A stretch of 64,000 bases of DNA from Zygnema cylindricum (GCA_037447655.1 JBBHKE010003573.1:97281-161280), one strand, 5' to 3'. Counted from the first letter of the stretch, positions 44,324 through 56,194 are shown. A program made the numbers and translations. The notes: generated by a model not told the origin, from the sequence alone.

Positions 44324-47236
44324 TCAAACACTATCATTAATTTTATTGACCTCGTAACAAGCCACACAACCCCTGCCATTCTGGTAGAGTTCATAGCTGA
44401 CAGCTGTTGCCATGGTCCCATAGGCTCCGTTCTAACCTTATTATAAATTTTGGATAATAAGCTTCCTTATTATGACTTCCTTGAGCTTTTGACCGCTGAT
44501 GTGCTTCAATGTACTTACAAAAAAAGTATCTGTAGAATGGTGTAGAATGGTCCAAAAAAGCACTGTCACTCTGTACTTCATTATTAATAAGCTCCAACAT
44601 GCCCCGGGTGATAATGGACGTCACTTGAGGCACACCTTCATCAAAGAAATAAAGATACCTGAAAACGAGGCAGAAACACAGAATCCACAAATTCTGAGCA
44701 GCACGTCCCATATTATTCAGAAAAAAATAACAAATAAACTCTCAATGCACAAAGTTTGAAGTCATAATATCATAGATTCTGCAGCAGGCGAACACACAAC
44801 ACCTTCAGGATAAAGAATGCATGGATTTTAAGGTGGTTGTATAAAGTGTAAAGTTAAATAAACCACTTCTACTATGCAGTACTTGAGCTGCTCCTCTACC
44901 ATTAAATCCGCACACGAAACAATATACTTTTGATGCCAGTCACAGTTGTAGGGAGATAAACAACCAGGCTACATCATTTCAATATTGAAGTGCATAATCA
45001 AAACTGAAGTGCATACACACATACTTGCTGCCTGTAAGCATAACCACCAAATCCACAAAGAGCTACTATATTGAAACGGAAGGCATAAATCCCGGCTCAA
45101 ACCAGTTTGAAAGAGAACGAAGCAAGCTCTCTTTCTAGTGAGTTGTAACGGCTTTCAACTATGCAGAATCAATGCTTTGGGTGTAGCACAGCAGCCTGTG
45201 GCAAATTCAAGCTGTAGCAGGAAAGTTAAGTGGATCTTAAACTATATACAGCAGACGCACCAAACAGAATACAACGGCTCACAATAGTGAGAGTAAGCCG
45301 TTTTGGAGAACCATATTCCCCAATGACAAATATGCTTTTGACATTTTAGGGTTTTGCTTGGAGAAAAACAAGCCTCGTCTATTTCTATTGAAAAGCTAGA
45401 GGATATAAAAGCAGTTGTCTATAAATACAAAAACCATTTTGTGTCACAAGAAACAAAATAACAGTATTATCAGGTAGTATTGAAAGTTAAAAAAAAACTT
45501 GAATATGAGAAACGAATGCGGACATCTGCCGAATGTACTCTAATGGTGAAAATTCTTAGTACGAATGTAACTATTGTCCAAACTTAAGCTGAAAGGGTCA
45601 ATGGAAGTCTATAAAAAGAATAAGCTTCCAGCAAGATTAATCGCACCAAAAAGAACACACCTTCAGATCCCTGTTTGGAGCAATCTCTTCGCCGACACAT
45701 TCTCTCAACAAATTTGCAAAAGATCCACGTATATTCTCAAGTGAACTATTCCTTGCAATAAGGGACCATTGAGGGTCTTCTATAACTTCTGACATAAGGA
45801 AATCCGGAAGCCAAGTTTCAGCAGCACCTGTCATCAACACCAACAAACAGTCTCCCACTTTTAGATATCCAACATCAAAGATCTTCAGATTCGAACTTGA
45901 ATCAGATAAAAAATGATCAGAAAAGAAGCGGCTATACTTCATTGCTGCTAAGATGTTCAGGCCTTCAACATTATGAACTGAATACATTAGAACTGATCTT
46001 CAGTATTACAACTGAAGCTTGCATATTTTTATACCAAAGAACATACTTGTTTCTGAAACGACAATTTTTTTGGGTCAAGAACAGCCAGGATTGGAAGGAA
46101 TGGGAGAAAAGAGCCATGAGATGCTTATTAGCATGCCACCAAAGGAAAAACAAAAATGACACAGGGGACCCTTAGTAAGACATATTTATAGGGAAACATT
46201 CATCGACCCCCAAAAATATATTTATACATAATAGGTTTCTTTTATTATTTTTTAGTACAGGAACCTTTAACTATATACTTTATCCGGCTTACCTCGAAGA
46301 AATCTACGGCTTGCAGCTAGAGCCTGCTGAGCCGCATGAACTCTTTCATTCTGGCTCGATTTGGAGGCTTCCAATTCCACCCACTGGTGATGCTGATGGA
46401 ATGTCTCAAACACTCTTGCTGCGCCAGACAGTTGTAGAGAGAGTCAAGAGAGTCAGGAAGGATTCCATAAACTTTAGCAAAATGCTCCCGTCTACCTGAA
46501 ACTGATAGCAATCAAACGGCAAAGAAAGGAAATTGAATTACAGAAAATAACTACAAATTCCAGGTGCAAAGGGTTCAGCTGTTGCTAGCAATGACATGCA
46601 AATTACAAAGACATAAAACGCAATTGTAACCAAAACATTCAGTGGCATTTGTGTGGAACAAGGTTGCGAGTAAAATTGGCATCTTATGGGAACGTACTAG
46701 GCTCCTTTTCCCGCCTATACCTCTGCATTTAGGTCTAGAGTTTTCCACTTACCCTGCAGTCAATTTCCTCATTGTTAATGTGTAACAAGCCTCAACCTGT
46801 CAGATATGATCCAAATTCCAAAGCAGCAGGATGGCTCTGGGAAGCTTCCCGAGTGCGAAGACCCGTAGGACGAACGTTCCTGGTCGCAGCTTTCTCTGCA
46901 GAACCTGTGCAAGGAAAGAAGGGAGAAGGAATCAGGGTTTAGGGCTACAGATTGCAGGGAAGAACGGAAGAACAGAAAAAGGTAAGAAGGAAACAACATA
47001 AAAGTGAAAATTTCATATACATTACATTCCCTTCCATCCAAATAAAATACAATAAGCAAGAAGGAGCAAAAAACTTAGGACAAAATAAAATATAAAAAAC
47101 AAAATGAACATAAATTAATACAAAACATACAAAAACCTGAAAAAAACGTACTCTTGCTTTTCACAGTTCATCCTTTAGACATGGCACCGACGAGATGTCC
47201 AAATTCAGCGATTTTCCTGCGCATGACTGAATTCAT
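44324..47236 (-). CDS. Unidentified multi-exon gene
   Basis: A chain of minus-strand exons has matching phases at GT-AG sites. They are 47236-47188 (ATG, MRRKIAEFGHLVG), 46904-46797 (TGLRTREASQSHPAALEFG), 46495-46293 (EHFAKVYGILPDSLDS; FETFHQHHQWVELEASKSSQ), 45944-45661 (MKYSRFFSDHFLS; GAAETWLPDFLMSEVIEDPQ), a short exon near 44929-44885 (SCADLMVEEQLK), 44658-44519 (YLYFFDEGVPQVTSIITRG) and 44403-44324, ending ...YEVNKINDSV and stop. This gives roughly 280 residues, mixed helical, with no signal peptide or membrane span. I do not recognise the family; YLYFFDEGVPQVTS is faintly like the C-terminus of Vps35. The third exon is one base short for a single frame (see findings), so it may be a recent pseudogene or use an internal acceptor. 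Confidence 0.5.
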
Positions 47237-47506
47237 GTACTAACGACCGAGAGTGGGAGAGATGACGACCGCGGATAAGTGAGAGACGGGAGAAAGGGAG
47301 GAAAAGAAGAAAGGGCGAAAAGAGAATAGCGACAGGGAGACCAAATTCATGAAATGTTCCGGAAATGCGGATTTTTCCGATTACCGTTATTTGAGAATCC
47401 CACTTTGCCGCCGGAAATGGCGGTCGCCAACGGGCTTACTGCTCAAAATCATCTTTAACCGTCAGATATCGTACCACTATTACCGTTCCACAACTTCTTA
47501 CTACTA

Positions 47507-48046
47507 CACCGCGCATCGTTATTAGTGTCAAAGTCACTAATTTGGGTTCTTAAAATTTTGATTTTTTTCCTCAAATAGGATACATGATTTTAATTTTTCC
47601 TTGACGTTAATTAAGGTGCCGTACAAATTAGCGTAAAGCCCGAAAGTACGATAAAATATAAATAGTGTGGTGTACGGTCGATATCAGACCGTACATAAAT
47701 GTACCTTTTCAAGTGAAAATTAAAAAAAAATGAGTTAAATCAAACGCTTACGCATAAGAACGTGCGCTCAAAAAAACGGGATTAGTCTGACACGTAAATT
47801 AGTATGGCATGTACGGATATTTTAAATTCACGACGGCGTACGATTTCTAATATTTTGTACGGTAACATATATTATTGTGTACAATCGTACGGAGAATATT
47901 CCATTTTTGCTGTCCCCGAATTAGCGTTAACGCCGAAATTAGAATAAACCTTTTTTTTTCTAATTTTCAAATTCTTAATTAGCGTCAATGACGGTATATT
48001 TACTTACACACTATTTAAACTTTGACACTAATAACGATGCGCGGTG
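47507..48046. mobile_element. Stowaway-like MITE S5, 540 bp
   Basis: Ends CACCGCGCATCGTTATTAGTG and CACTAATAACGATGCGCGGTG are flanked by TA. It is the same length as the copy at 52716-53255 and shares its inner blocks (GTACGGTCGATATCAGACCG; CTTTCAAGTGAAAAT). Confidence 0.85.
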
Positions 48047-48204
48047 TACTACAATTCTACTTCCGTATACTGTACTTCCGTACTCAAATTTTACTTCAGA
48101 ATTCCTACTGTGCCAAATTTTCGTGGCACCACTATTACCGTCCCACAGTTCGACACCACTCTCCTACTCTTTCCCGTAATTCTGTACTCTACGAACGTAC
48201 TCTA

Positions 48205-48421
48205 CACCGCCAATCGTTATTAGCGTTGTGTACGCTAATTCCGTCCCGCTTTTTTTTATTTTTATTCTCAAATATAATTATCCACACTATTTTAAAAAAA
48301 CCCTAATTCTCAATTAGAATAGACGATTTCTTCGAAAAATTCCAAATTCCCAATTAGCGTAAACAACGCTAATTATTCGTATACGCTAAAAAAACTTACA
48401 CGCTAATAACGATTGGCGGTG
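48205..48421. mobile_element. Stowaway-like MITE S6, 217 bp
   Basis: Ends CACCGCCAATCGTTATTAGCG and CGCTAATAACGATTGGCGGTG are flanked by TA. It is the short subfamily, close to the copy in oxidase intron 4. Confidence 0.85.
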
Positions 48422-48439
48422 TACAGTAGCGCATCGCTA

Positions 48440-48957
48440 CACAGTGAATCGCTATTAGCGTGTTGGTCGCTAATTGAGGTACCCTGTTTTTTTGGGCAAA
48501 TTCTCAAATAGAATTAGACATTCTAAATGTTCCTACACGTTATTTGAGGTGTTCCATAAAATAGGATTCATGACTCTAATATAGTGCCATCGTAAATAGT
48601 GTGGTGTACGGTCTGTCAGAGACGTACTTTTTTGTACTTTTTCAAGTAGAAAAGTACAGAAAAGATATTCACGCTGTCAAGGAGTCGCGCTAACATGTAA
48701 TTGCGTAAATATTTTCCGGCATTCGCGGATGTCAAAAAAACGCGACGGCGTACGATTTGAACAATTTCGTACATGCACATATTTTAGTGTGGAGATATTC
48801 TGCACCGAAAATTTTTACAAAGCAGTTTGCAAATTAGAGTATACGAAAAATTAGAATAAAAATTACTTCAAAAAAAACGACATTCCCAATTAGCGTAAAT
48901 AACGCTAATTGTTTCATTACGCTATCTATTTCATTACGCTAATAGCGATTCACGGTG
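48440..48957. mobile_element. Stowaway-like MITE S7, 518 bp
   Basis: Ends CACAGTGAATCGCTATTAGCG and CGCTAATAGCGATTCACGGTG are flanked by TA. Its inside is largely the reverse complement of the 489-bp copies, so it is the same subfamily in the other orientation. Confidence 0.8.
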
Positions 48958-49227
48958 TAGTACCGTTTCACGGTTTACATGGCACCATTATGACGTTTCC
49001 ATAGTACGTCTCACAGTCTTCCGTACTAGACATTCGTACTCTACTGTACTTCCGTAGTTAACGTCCGTGTTTTATCTCTGTACGCAGCAACCTCTGTTAC
49101 TGTTCCGCAGTTTTGCAGCACCGCTATTACCGTTCCAAATTAATGTTTCACTATTACCGTTCCACAGTAAGTTTCGCCACTATTCACCACTATTCGTTTC
49201 ACCACTATTACCGTTCTACAGTAAGTA
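48958..49227 (+). repeat. Short dispersed repeats CACTATTACCGTTCCACAG
   Basis: The phrase recurs four to five times between 49110 and 49225, and also at 47475 and 48130. These flank the MITEs and seem to be the older host sequence. No gene is present. Confidence 0.55.
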
Positions 49228-49330
49228 CACCGTCAATCGCTATTAGAGTAAAGGAATAAATAGCGTAAAAAAAAAAATAGTGTTATTAACACTAATCGGA
49301 ATTATATTTTTTTTGAAATAAAATATATAT
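49228..49330. mobile_element. Truncated Stowaway-like MITE S8
   Basis: A left end CACCGTCAATCGCTATTAGAG follows TA, but no matching right end is found before the next element starts at 49335. Confidence 0.5.
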
Positions 49331-49882
49331 ACTTCACCGCGAATCGTAATTAGAGTAAATAACGCTAATTCGGTCGCCCTAAATTTCGACTCTATTACCT
49401 TAAATAGAGTAGATGATTATAATTTTTTCATTATTCTATTTAAAGTAAGGTTTAATTAGCGTAAAAAATTCTAACATATGTTCATTTTGAATAGTGTGGA
49501 GTAAGGACGACGTCCGACCGTGCAAAATTGTACTTTTATAAGTAATAAGGTACAAATAATGATTTAAATTTTAATAGAATCACGCTCGCACGTGAAATCG
49601 CACTAAACAAAAAATCGATCACATCGAAAAAAAGCCGTTCGCATAACTCTCGTCCGTCGACAGCATCGTCGTCAGTGTGAACATTAACTGACATTCAGCG
49701 CGACAAATATTACTAACGTCAAAATGACGTCAAAACAATACGGACTGACAGATTTTGTACATCTACGTAATTTAGTGTTCATAATTTCAGCGCGGATAAT
49801 TATTGCCGACATAAACCAATATAGAGTGCTTAAATAAATTAGAGTAAACTTCCTCTGTGAAAAAGTTCTATCACATAAACTA

Positions 49883-50495
49883 CACCGCGAATCGTAATTA
49901 GAGTAAATTACTCTAATTCGGTCGCTCGAAATTTCGACTCTATGACATCAAATAGAGTGAACGATTCTAATTTTTTCATTATTCTAATTTAGGTAAGATT
50001 AATTAGCGTAAAAAATTGTAATATAGGTTCGTTTTAAATAGTGTGGAGTACGGACGACGTTCGACCGTGCAAAATTGTACTTTTCTAAGTAAAAAGGTAT
50101 AAATAATGATTTAATAGAATCGCGCTCGCACGTGAAATCGCACTACACGAAAAATCAATCACATCGAAAAAAAGTCGTTCGCATAACTCTCGTCCGTCGA
50201 CAGCATCGTCGTCTGTGTGAACATTAAGTGACATTCAGCGCGACAAATAATACTAATCATAATTACGTCAAAAATATACGGACTGACAGATTCTGTACGT
50301 CTACGTAATTTAGCGTTCATCATTTCAGCGCGGATAATTATTGCCGACATAACCCAATATAGAGAACTTAAATAAATTAGAGTAAACTTCCTCTGTGAAA
50401 AACTTCTATCATATAAACTAGAGTTCATTACTCTAATTGTTTTTTTTTGTTTTTTTACTCTAATTTTTTCACTACTCTAATTACGATTCGCGGTG
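49883..50495. mobile_element. Stowaway-like MITE S10, 613 bp, nested in S9
   Basis: Ends CACCGCGAATCGTAATTAGAG and CTAATTACGATTCGCGGTG are flanked by TA. It is nearly the same family member as S9 and S11. Confidence 0.85.
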
Positions 50496-50513
50496 TAGAG
50501 TTCATTACTCTAA

Positions 50514-51240
50514 GGGTGAAGTTCCATCATACGTTTTTGTAATCGTACGGCCAACTCTACAGACCGGGTCAATTGGGTCGAAGTTCCATCACGTAGAGTT
50601 TGTAATACACATGTTCGAACTTGATTGTCGCCACGCAAGCTACGATCCGATATTAAATTTCTTTCAGATTTTAAGCACCGACAGACTTAACTTCAAATCT
50701 TCACTTGCGTACCATGTACCTGCGTACGAAATAATCATAAGACAAAATTATTATACTTTTTGCAGACGCCAGTCTGTACGCCAGCTCATGTTTCGGACAT
50801 AACGAAAGTCCTTCGAGAGAAATAGTGTGACAAGCAAAAGTTACTGAAAATAGCGTGACGAAAGAATGTTACGAAATTACATTTTAATTTTCGGTTGTAT
50901 TTTTGAAAGCGCGTGTCATGTGCAAATCTTGTGATTTTTCGTTGGTTGTGCATAGTGACACGAAGCTTAATCTTCCAGCGTGTCACTATTTTTTTTTCTG
51001 TATCTGCCAACCCACCTCCACCTCCTCGAGGTGGGTTGAGAGTAACAGAGAAAATTGAAGCGAGCTCCTCGCATATGAACATTCGACGGCCAGTATTACC
51101 TCCAAGACCTTCGGAGAGTATTGGCAAGATTCTCTGTAATGTTGTTTCTCGTATAAAAACAAAATAGGCTATACGATTTGGTACAGAGAGTCGCGGATTT
51201 CTGTAAAAAACGCCACTTTTCGCTTGATGGAACTTCACCC
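50514..51240. mobile_element. PIF/Harbinger-like MITE, 727 bp, nested in S9
   Basis: Ends GGGTGAAGTTCCATCATACG and CGCTTGATGGAACTTCACCC have TAA on both sides. It is the same length as the copy at 29767-30493, with a longer internal palindrome (CCACCTCCTCGAGGTGG). Confidence 0.85.
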
Positions 51241-51309
51241 TAATTGTTTTTTTTTGTTTTTTTACTCTAATTTTGTCATTACTTTAATTACGATCCGCGG
51301 TGTACTGTA

Positions 51310-52135
51310 TAATCTGGAGCGGGATCGAAAACTGGGAATTGAACGGGAAATGCCAGTGAAAACCAAAATGGTGACGTCATTGCAAAGACAACGATAGCGG
51401 GAACTGCGACGTGGCAACTAAAATGAAAACTGCGGTTTTGTAAAACAAGAGCGGTAACGGGCACTGGGTAGCAGCAAGAAGGGGAATCAGGAACTGGAAC
51501 AACATCATCAAAGAGAACTGACACAAAATGACAACTGGAAAGTGCAACGGCCACGTTAATTGCATACCGGGACAGGAACGACAAAGAAAAACTATAATGA
51601 AAACGGCCATTGGGTACTGGAACGGCAACAACGATCGCTAACTGCAACGACCTGGCAGCTGAACACTAGAACGGGAACAACGAATGGGAACGAGAACGGG
51701 AACGGAACATGCTAACCGCAACGGCGACGAGTACTTCCAACTGGCATGGAAACGGCGACTGCCAGCTGTAACAGCAGCGGGCCGAAAAATGCGACTGGCG
51801 CAAGAACAGGCAACTAGAAGGAACGTGAAAATTACAACCGGAACGAGGAAGGGAACGTAAAACCGGGAAAAAACAACGACTGGGGACTGGAACGTGAATG
51901 AAATTTGCAAACTGTGAAAAAAAAATAGAAACTGCAAATCTAAACAAAATGGGAAACTACGAACTGGAATGAAAACAGTGACTGCAAACTGAATCAGTAA
52001 CGGCGACTATACATGGCAGCGTGAAAGGGAACGGGATGGCGCAACGAACATGGACACTGAAAATTAGAGCAAAAGCGGAATTTGAACTGCATGATAAAAA
52101 CAGCTGCAAACTGCGAGAAAAACGAAGGCTGAAAA
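51310..52135 (+). repeat. Degenerate AACTGGAACGGGAAC array
   Basis: About 800 bp built from drifting 6-12-bp phrases such as GGAACTGG, AACGGGAAC, AACGGCGAC and ACTGCAAACTG. The reverse strand shows repetitive FPVPVPVAVA-like frames that come from the repeat. Confidence 0.7.
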
Positions 52136-52138
52136 CTA

Positions 52139-52708
52139 CACCGCGAATCGTAATTAGAGTAAATTACTCTAATTCGGTCGCTCGAAATTTCGACTCTATG
52201 ACATCAAATAGAGTGAACGATTCTAATTTTTTCATTATTCTAATTTAGGTAAGATTAATTAGCGTAAAAAATTGTAATATAGGTTCGTTTTAAATAGTGT
52301 GGAGTACGGAGACGTTCGACCGTGCAAAATTGTACTTTTCTAAGTAAAAAGGTATAAATAATGATTTAATAGAATCGCGCTCGCACGTGAAATCGCACTA
52401 AACGAAAAATCAATCACATCGAAAAAAAGTCGTTCGCATAACTCTCGTCCGTCGACAACATCGTCGTCTGTGTGAACATTAACCGACATTCAGCGCGACA
52501 AATAATACTAGCGTCATAATTACGTCAAAAAAATACGGACTGACAGATTCTGTACGTCTACGTAATTTAGCGTTCATCATTTCAGCGCGGATAATTATTG
52601 CCGACATAACCCAATATAGAGCACTTAAATAAATTAGAGTAAACTTCCTCTGTGAAAAACTTCTTACTCTAATTGTTTTTTTCATTACTCTAATTACGAT
52701 TCGCGGTG
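52139..52708. mobile_element. Stowaway-like MITE S11, 570 bp
   Basis: Ends CACCGCGAATCGTAATTAGAG and CTCTAATTACGATTCGCGGTG are flanked by TA. It is close to S10 except for a deletion near the right end. Confidence 0.85.
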
Positions 52709-52715
52709 TACAGTA

Positions 52716-53255
52716 CACCGCGAATCGTTATTAGTGTCAAGGTCACTAATTTGGGTTCTTTAAATTCTGATTTTTTTCCTCAAATAGGATACATGATTTT
52801 AATTTTTCCTTGATGTTAATTAAGGTACCGTACAAAATAGTGTAAAGCCTGAAAGTACACTAATATTTAAATAGTGTGGTGTACGGTCGATGTCAGACCG
52901 TACATAACTGTACCCTTTCAAGTGAAAATTTACAATAAATGAATTAAATCAGACGCACACGCATAGGAGCGTGCGCTAAAAAAAATGTGATTATTCTGAC
53001 ACGTAAAGTAGTATAGCATGTACGGATATTTTAGATTCGCGACGGTGTACGATTTCCAATATTTTGTACGGATACATATATTAATGTATATAATCGTACG
53101 GCGAATTTTCCATTTTTGTTGTTCCCAAAATAGCATAAACGCCGAAATTAGAATACACCTTTTTAAAAAAAAAAATCAAATTCTTAATTAGCATCAATTA
53201 CGGTAAATTTTCTTCAACACTATTTAAACTTTGACACTACTAACGATTCGCGGTG
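52716..53255. mobile_element. Stowaway-like MITE S12, 540 bp
   Basis: Ends CACCGCGAATCGTTATTAGTG and CTACTAACGATTCGCGGTG are flanked by TA. It is the same length as S5. It lies five bases from the TA of S11. Confidence 0.85.
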
Positions 53256-53529
53256 TAGCTTTCCACATAGGCGTGAGTTGCGCCACGTGTCTACCGAAAA
53301 CGACAGAGGGACAGACGCTCCCATTTCAATGACGTCCGCTGACCTCCTCATCTACGGTCTGTGAGACCCGTTAATGTCGTGGACGTTCGGGATTTATGGA
53401 TACGGGAGAGACTTATCGGGCCGATAACTCCGACATGGATTGTGCAAAAAAAATCACAACCCCTTCCCCGCGACAACTCCGTCCTCGTTTCGTATTTGAT
53501 AATTGATACCCGTATTATATTTCCGTACT

Positions 53530-54530
53530 GTGGTCTTTTTTTGTATGTTCTTCTATGTAGTTTGTCTTTCTGTAATTCTGTCTTTTCTGTGTTTTGTCTT
53601 TTAGGTATTTTGACTTTTGTTTTTCCTGTATTATGTCTTTTCTGTAGTTTGACTTTTCTATATTTTGCTTTTCACTTATTTCGTCTTTAGGTGGCTTGAC
53701 TTTTCTGAAGCGTGCCTTTTTTGTAAAATCCTTTGTGAATTTTGTCGTTTTGTATCTTGTTTTCCCCTTATTGTCGTTTCTGCAATTTGTCATTCTGTAT
53801 TTGTCTTTTCTGTAATTTGTCTTTTTTGATTTTTTGTCCTTTCTGTAGTCTTTTAACTGGTTTGTCTTTTATGAATTTGTCTTTTATGTATTTTTATTGT
53901 GTTTTGTCTTTTCTGTATTTGTCTGATGTGTATTTTATCTTCTGTATATTTCATCTTTTTTTTGCAGTTTCTCTTATGTGTTCTGTCTTTTCTTTATTTC
54001 GTCGTTTTTAGTCCTTTTCTGCACTTTGTCTTGCTCTTCATGCTGTTTGTCCTTTACAAGTTGTCTTTTTTGTTTTTTTGTCCTTTCTGTATTTTACCGT
54101 TTATGTATTTTGTTGTTTCTGAAATTTGTATTTTATGTATTTTGCCTTCTATATATTTGTCTTTTGTCTATTTTGTCCTTCCTCTGTTTTCTCAGTCAGT
54201 TTTACCTTTTCTGTTTTGTCTTTATTTGTTTTGTCGTTTCTGTTTTTGTCCTTTTTTATTTTGTCTCTTGTCCACTTCGTGTTTACCGTGTCTTGTCTTT
54301 TTCTCTGTTTTGTCTTCATTATTTCTTGTCTTCTGTCTTTTGTCTTTTACCTGTTTTCTCATTTCCTATGTTTTATCTTTTTTGTTTGGTCTTTTCCTAT
54401 TTTGTCTTTTCTATGTTTTGTTTTCAGTTATTGTCTTCTCTCTGTTTTGTCTTTTATATATTGTCTTTTCTGCGTTTTATCTTTCCTATGTTTTGACTTT
54501 TCTATTTGTCTTCTCTGTGTTTTTTAGGAT
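53530..54530 (+). repeat. Degenerate TTTTGTCTTTTCTGTA array
   Basis: About 1 kb in which TTTTGTCTTT(T/A)(C/A)TGTATT recurs roughly every 13-25 bp. It is the complement of the array at 42560-43340. Long hydrophobic Cys- and Phe-rich frames here are repeat artefacts, not membrane proteins. Confidence 0.8.
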
Positions 54531-54534
54531 TTTT

Positions 54535-55010
54535 TAGACTCCATTATAATGTTTAGAATGACAATGAGGGAGCTTTAACCAGTTTGAGCATTCAGCCTCT
54601 GGTAGTAAACCCCAATAATTAACACAGTTAGTCGTTATCAGCATCAATGATGATTATATCAGTGTCCCTAAATTGTATCCCTCGAACCTAAAACAACATC
54701 TATGCCAATTATTGTTTTTTCCTTGGCGTATTTGTTAAACGGTTGAGAATGGGCCACACCCTCCGCAACTGAAAACAATTATATTCGTCTGTTTTTAATA
54801 TATATTATCATCATTTATAGTTTGTCGAATTTAAATTTTGCTATGTCGTTTGTTTGTTTATTGCATTTACACCAAACACTTGACCGACGAACAATTCCTT
54901 CGGTAATTGATTTGTTTTTAAGACCATTTTTAATGTCTTATTGTGTAATCTCCAAAATGGTACGCTGCGTTTTGTGAAAAAATGCAAGTGCTTTCAACAT
55001 TATTAAAGAT
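54535..55010. other. No recognisable feature
   Basis: AT-rich spacer between two low-complexity tracts. No frame or element was recognised. Confidence 0.4.
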
Positions 55011-55019
55011 GAAGAGGAA

Positions 55020-55420
55020 AAGGAAAGGGAGAGGAAAATAGAGAGAGAAAAAAACGAAGAGGGTGAGAAAACAAAAAGAGAGGGAGAAGGAGAAAAAGAG
55101 AGAAGGAGAGAGTGAGGATATGCTCTATCTCTCTCTCTCTATTTTCCTCTTCCTCTCCCTCTCTCTCCCCCTTTGTCTTTCCTCCCCTTTTCCCTTTCCC
55201 CCTCTAAAATTTGTAAGAAAACAAAAGAGCGAGAAGAAGAGGAAGAAAAAGAAAGGGTCAGGATGATGAAAATTGAAAGGGTCAAAAAGATATAGAGGGA
55301 GAGTGAAAAGGAGTTCCTCTCCCTCTCTCTCCCCTTTTGCCTCTCCTCCGCTTTTCCCTTTCCCCCTCTAAAATTTTTAAGAAAAAAAAAGAGCGAAAAG
55401 AAGAGGAAGAAAAAGGAAGG
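55020..55420. repeat. Alternating purine and pyrimidine tracts
   Basis: Purine tracts (55020-55115, 55215-55310 and 55380-55425) alternate with pyrimidine tracts (55120-55205 and 55315-55370). CCCTTTCCCCCTCTAAAATTT recurs at 55192 and 55355, so the unit is duplicated with a period of about 165 bp. The tracts can fold back on each other. Confidence 0.65.
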
Positions 55421-55429
55421 GTAAATTTC

Positions 55430-56190
55430 ACGGTCCTAACATAGTAAAATAAGCCCTCACAGCGTTAAAGGACAAACCGGCCAAATCAAAAAGATTGTCC
55501 GTATTGATAGCATTGTACAATAATACGGAGAACAACCAGTATTCTTTTGCCTCTTCAATAATCCGGTGGTGTCCACACTACACAAAAACAACCAAACTAT
55601 TTTCCAACGTAGCACCGACATTTCATTCTGTATGTTACGCGGTTGTGCTACGTCATGGTGGTCTGTAGACTGAACCATTTATCGGCAACGTTTTTCCGTG
55701 GCCCTACAACGGGTGCAGGCTTCTATCTTACTTCGATCGTCTTTTGCAGTTATGGATCGACGACGTGTTCCGGAACTCCCTCCTCGTGCTCCTCCAGGAT
55801 TCGGGGACTTGCGTGGTTGCTTTCCGTAGATTTTTAGTTATGTTGGGGTTTTTTTTTTTTTTTTATACACGTTGGATTTTTCCTTTGATGTTTTGTTTGT
55901 TGGGTTTTGCTTTTTTGGGTGTTTTCGATTTCACTGCCATCTTTTCGTCTTTTCATTGTTTTTGCCTTGATTTTCCTTTTTGTTTATTCCCTCGTCATGA
56001 AGTTTTTCAGTTTTAGCAATGCTACTTCCTTTTGTTCCCATGGACTCAGATGGTTTACCATCGCGCTTTTTAATAAAGTCGGCCCCTTTTACGATTTAGA
56101 TTGTGCGTCGTCGGATTCATCTAACCAAACGGTTCGCGCGACGCCTCACGTTCTGTGACGCTACACCTTATCACGATCCAATTACACAAG
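55430..56190. other. No recognisable gene
   Basis: Mixed sequence, T-rich at 55845-56000. Frames of 64-107 codons show no domain. Confidence 0.4.
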
Positions 56191-56194
56191 TGTT

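Larger units (their letters stand above)
49335..51302. mobile_element. Stowaway-like MITE S9, split by two insertions
   Basis: The left end CACCGCGAATCGTAATTAGAG is at 49335 and the right end ATTACGATCCGCGGTG is at 51302. The host copy was broken at a TA by S10 (49883-50495) and at a TAA by a 727-bp Harbinger-like MITE (50514-51240). Joining the three host pieces rebuilds the tail seen intact inside S10 (AACTAGAGTTCATTACTCTAATTG). Confidence 0.8.

Noticed and set aside
44519-44658. Vps35 retromer subunit gene
   Set aside because: Only YLYFFDEGVPQVTS...ELINNEVQSDS resembles the Vps35 C-terminus; the exons joined upstream and the last exon do not fit Vps35, so the name was not used.
53899-54537. 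Plus-strand frame of 212 codons that looks like a multi-span membrane protein
   Set aside because: The hydrophobic CFLFCLLS pattern is a translation of the TTTTGTCTTT array; the mirror array at 42560-43340 gives the same on the other strand.
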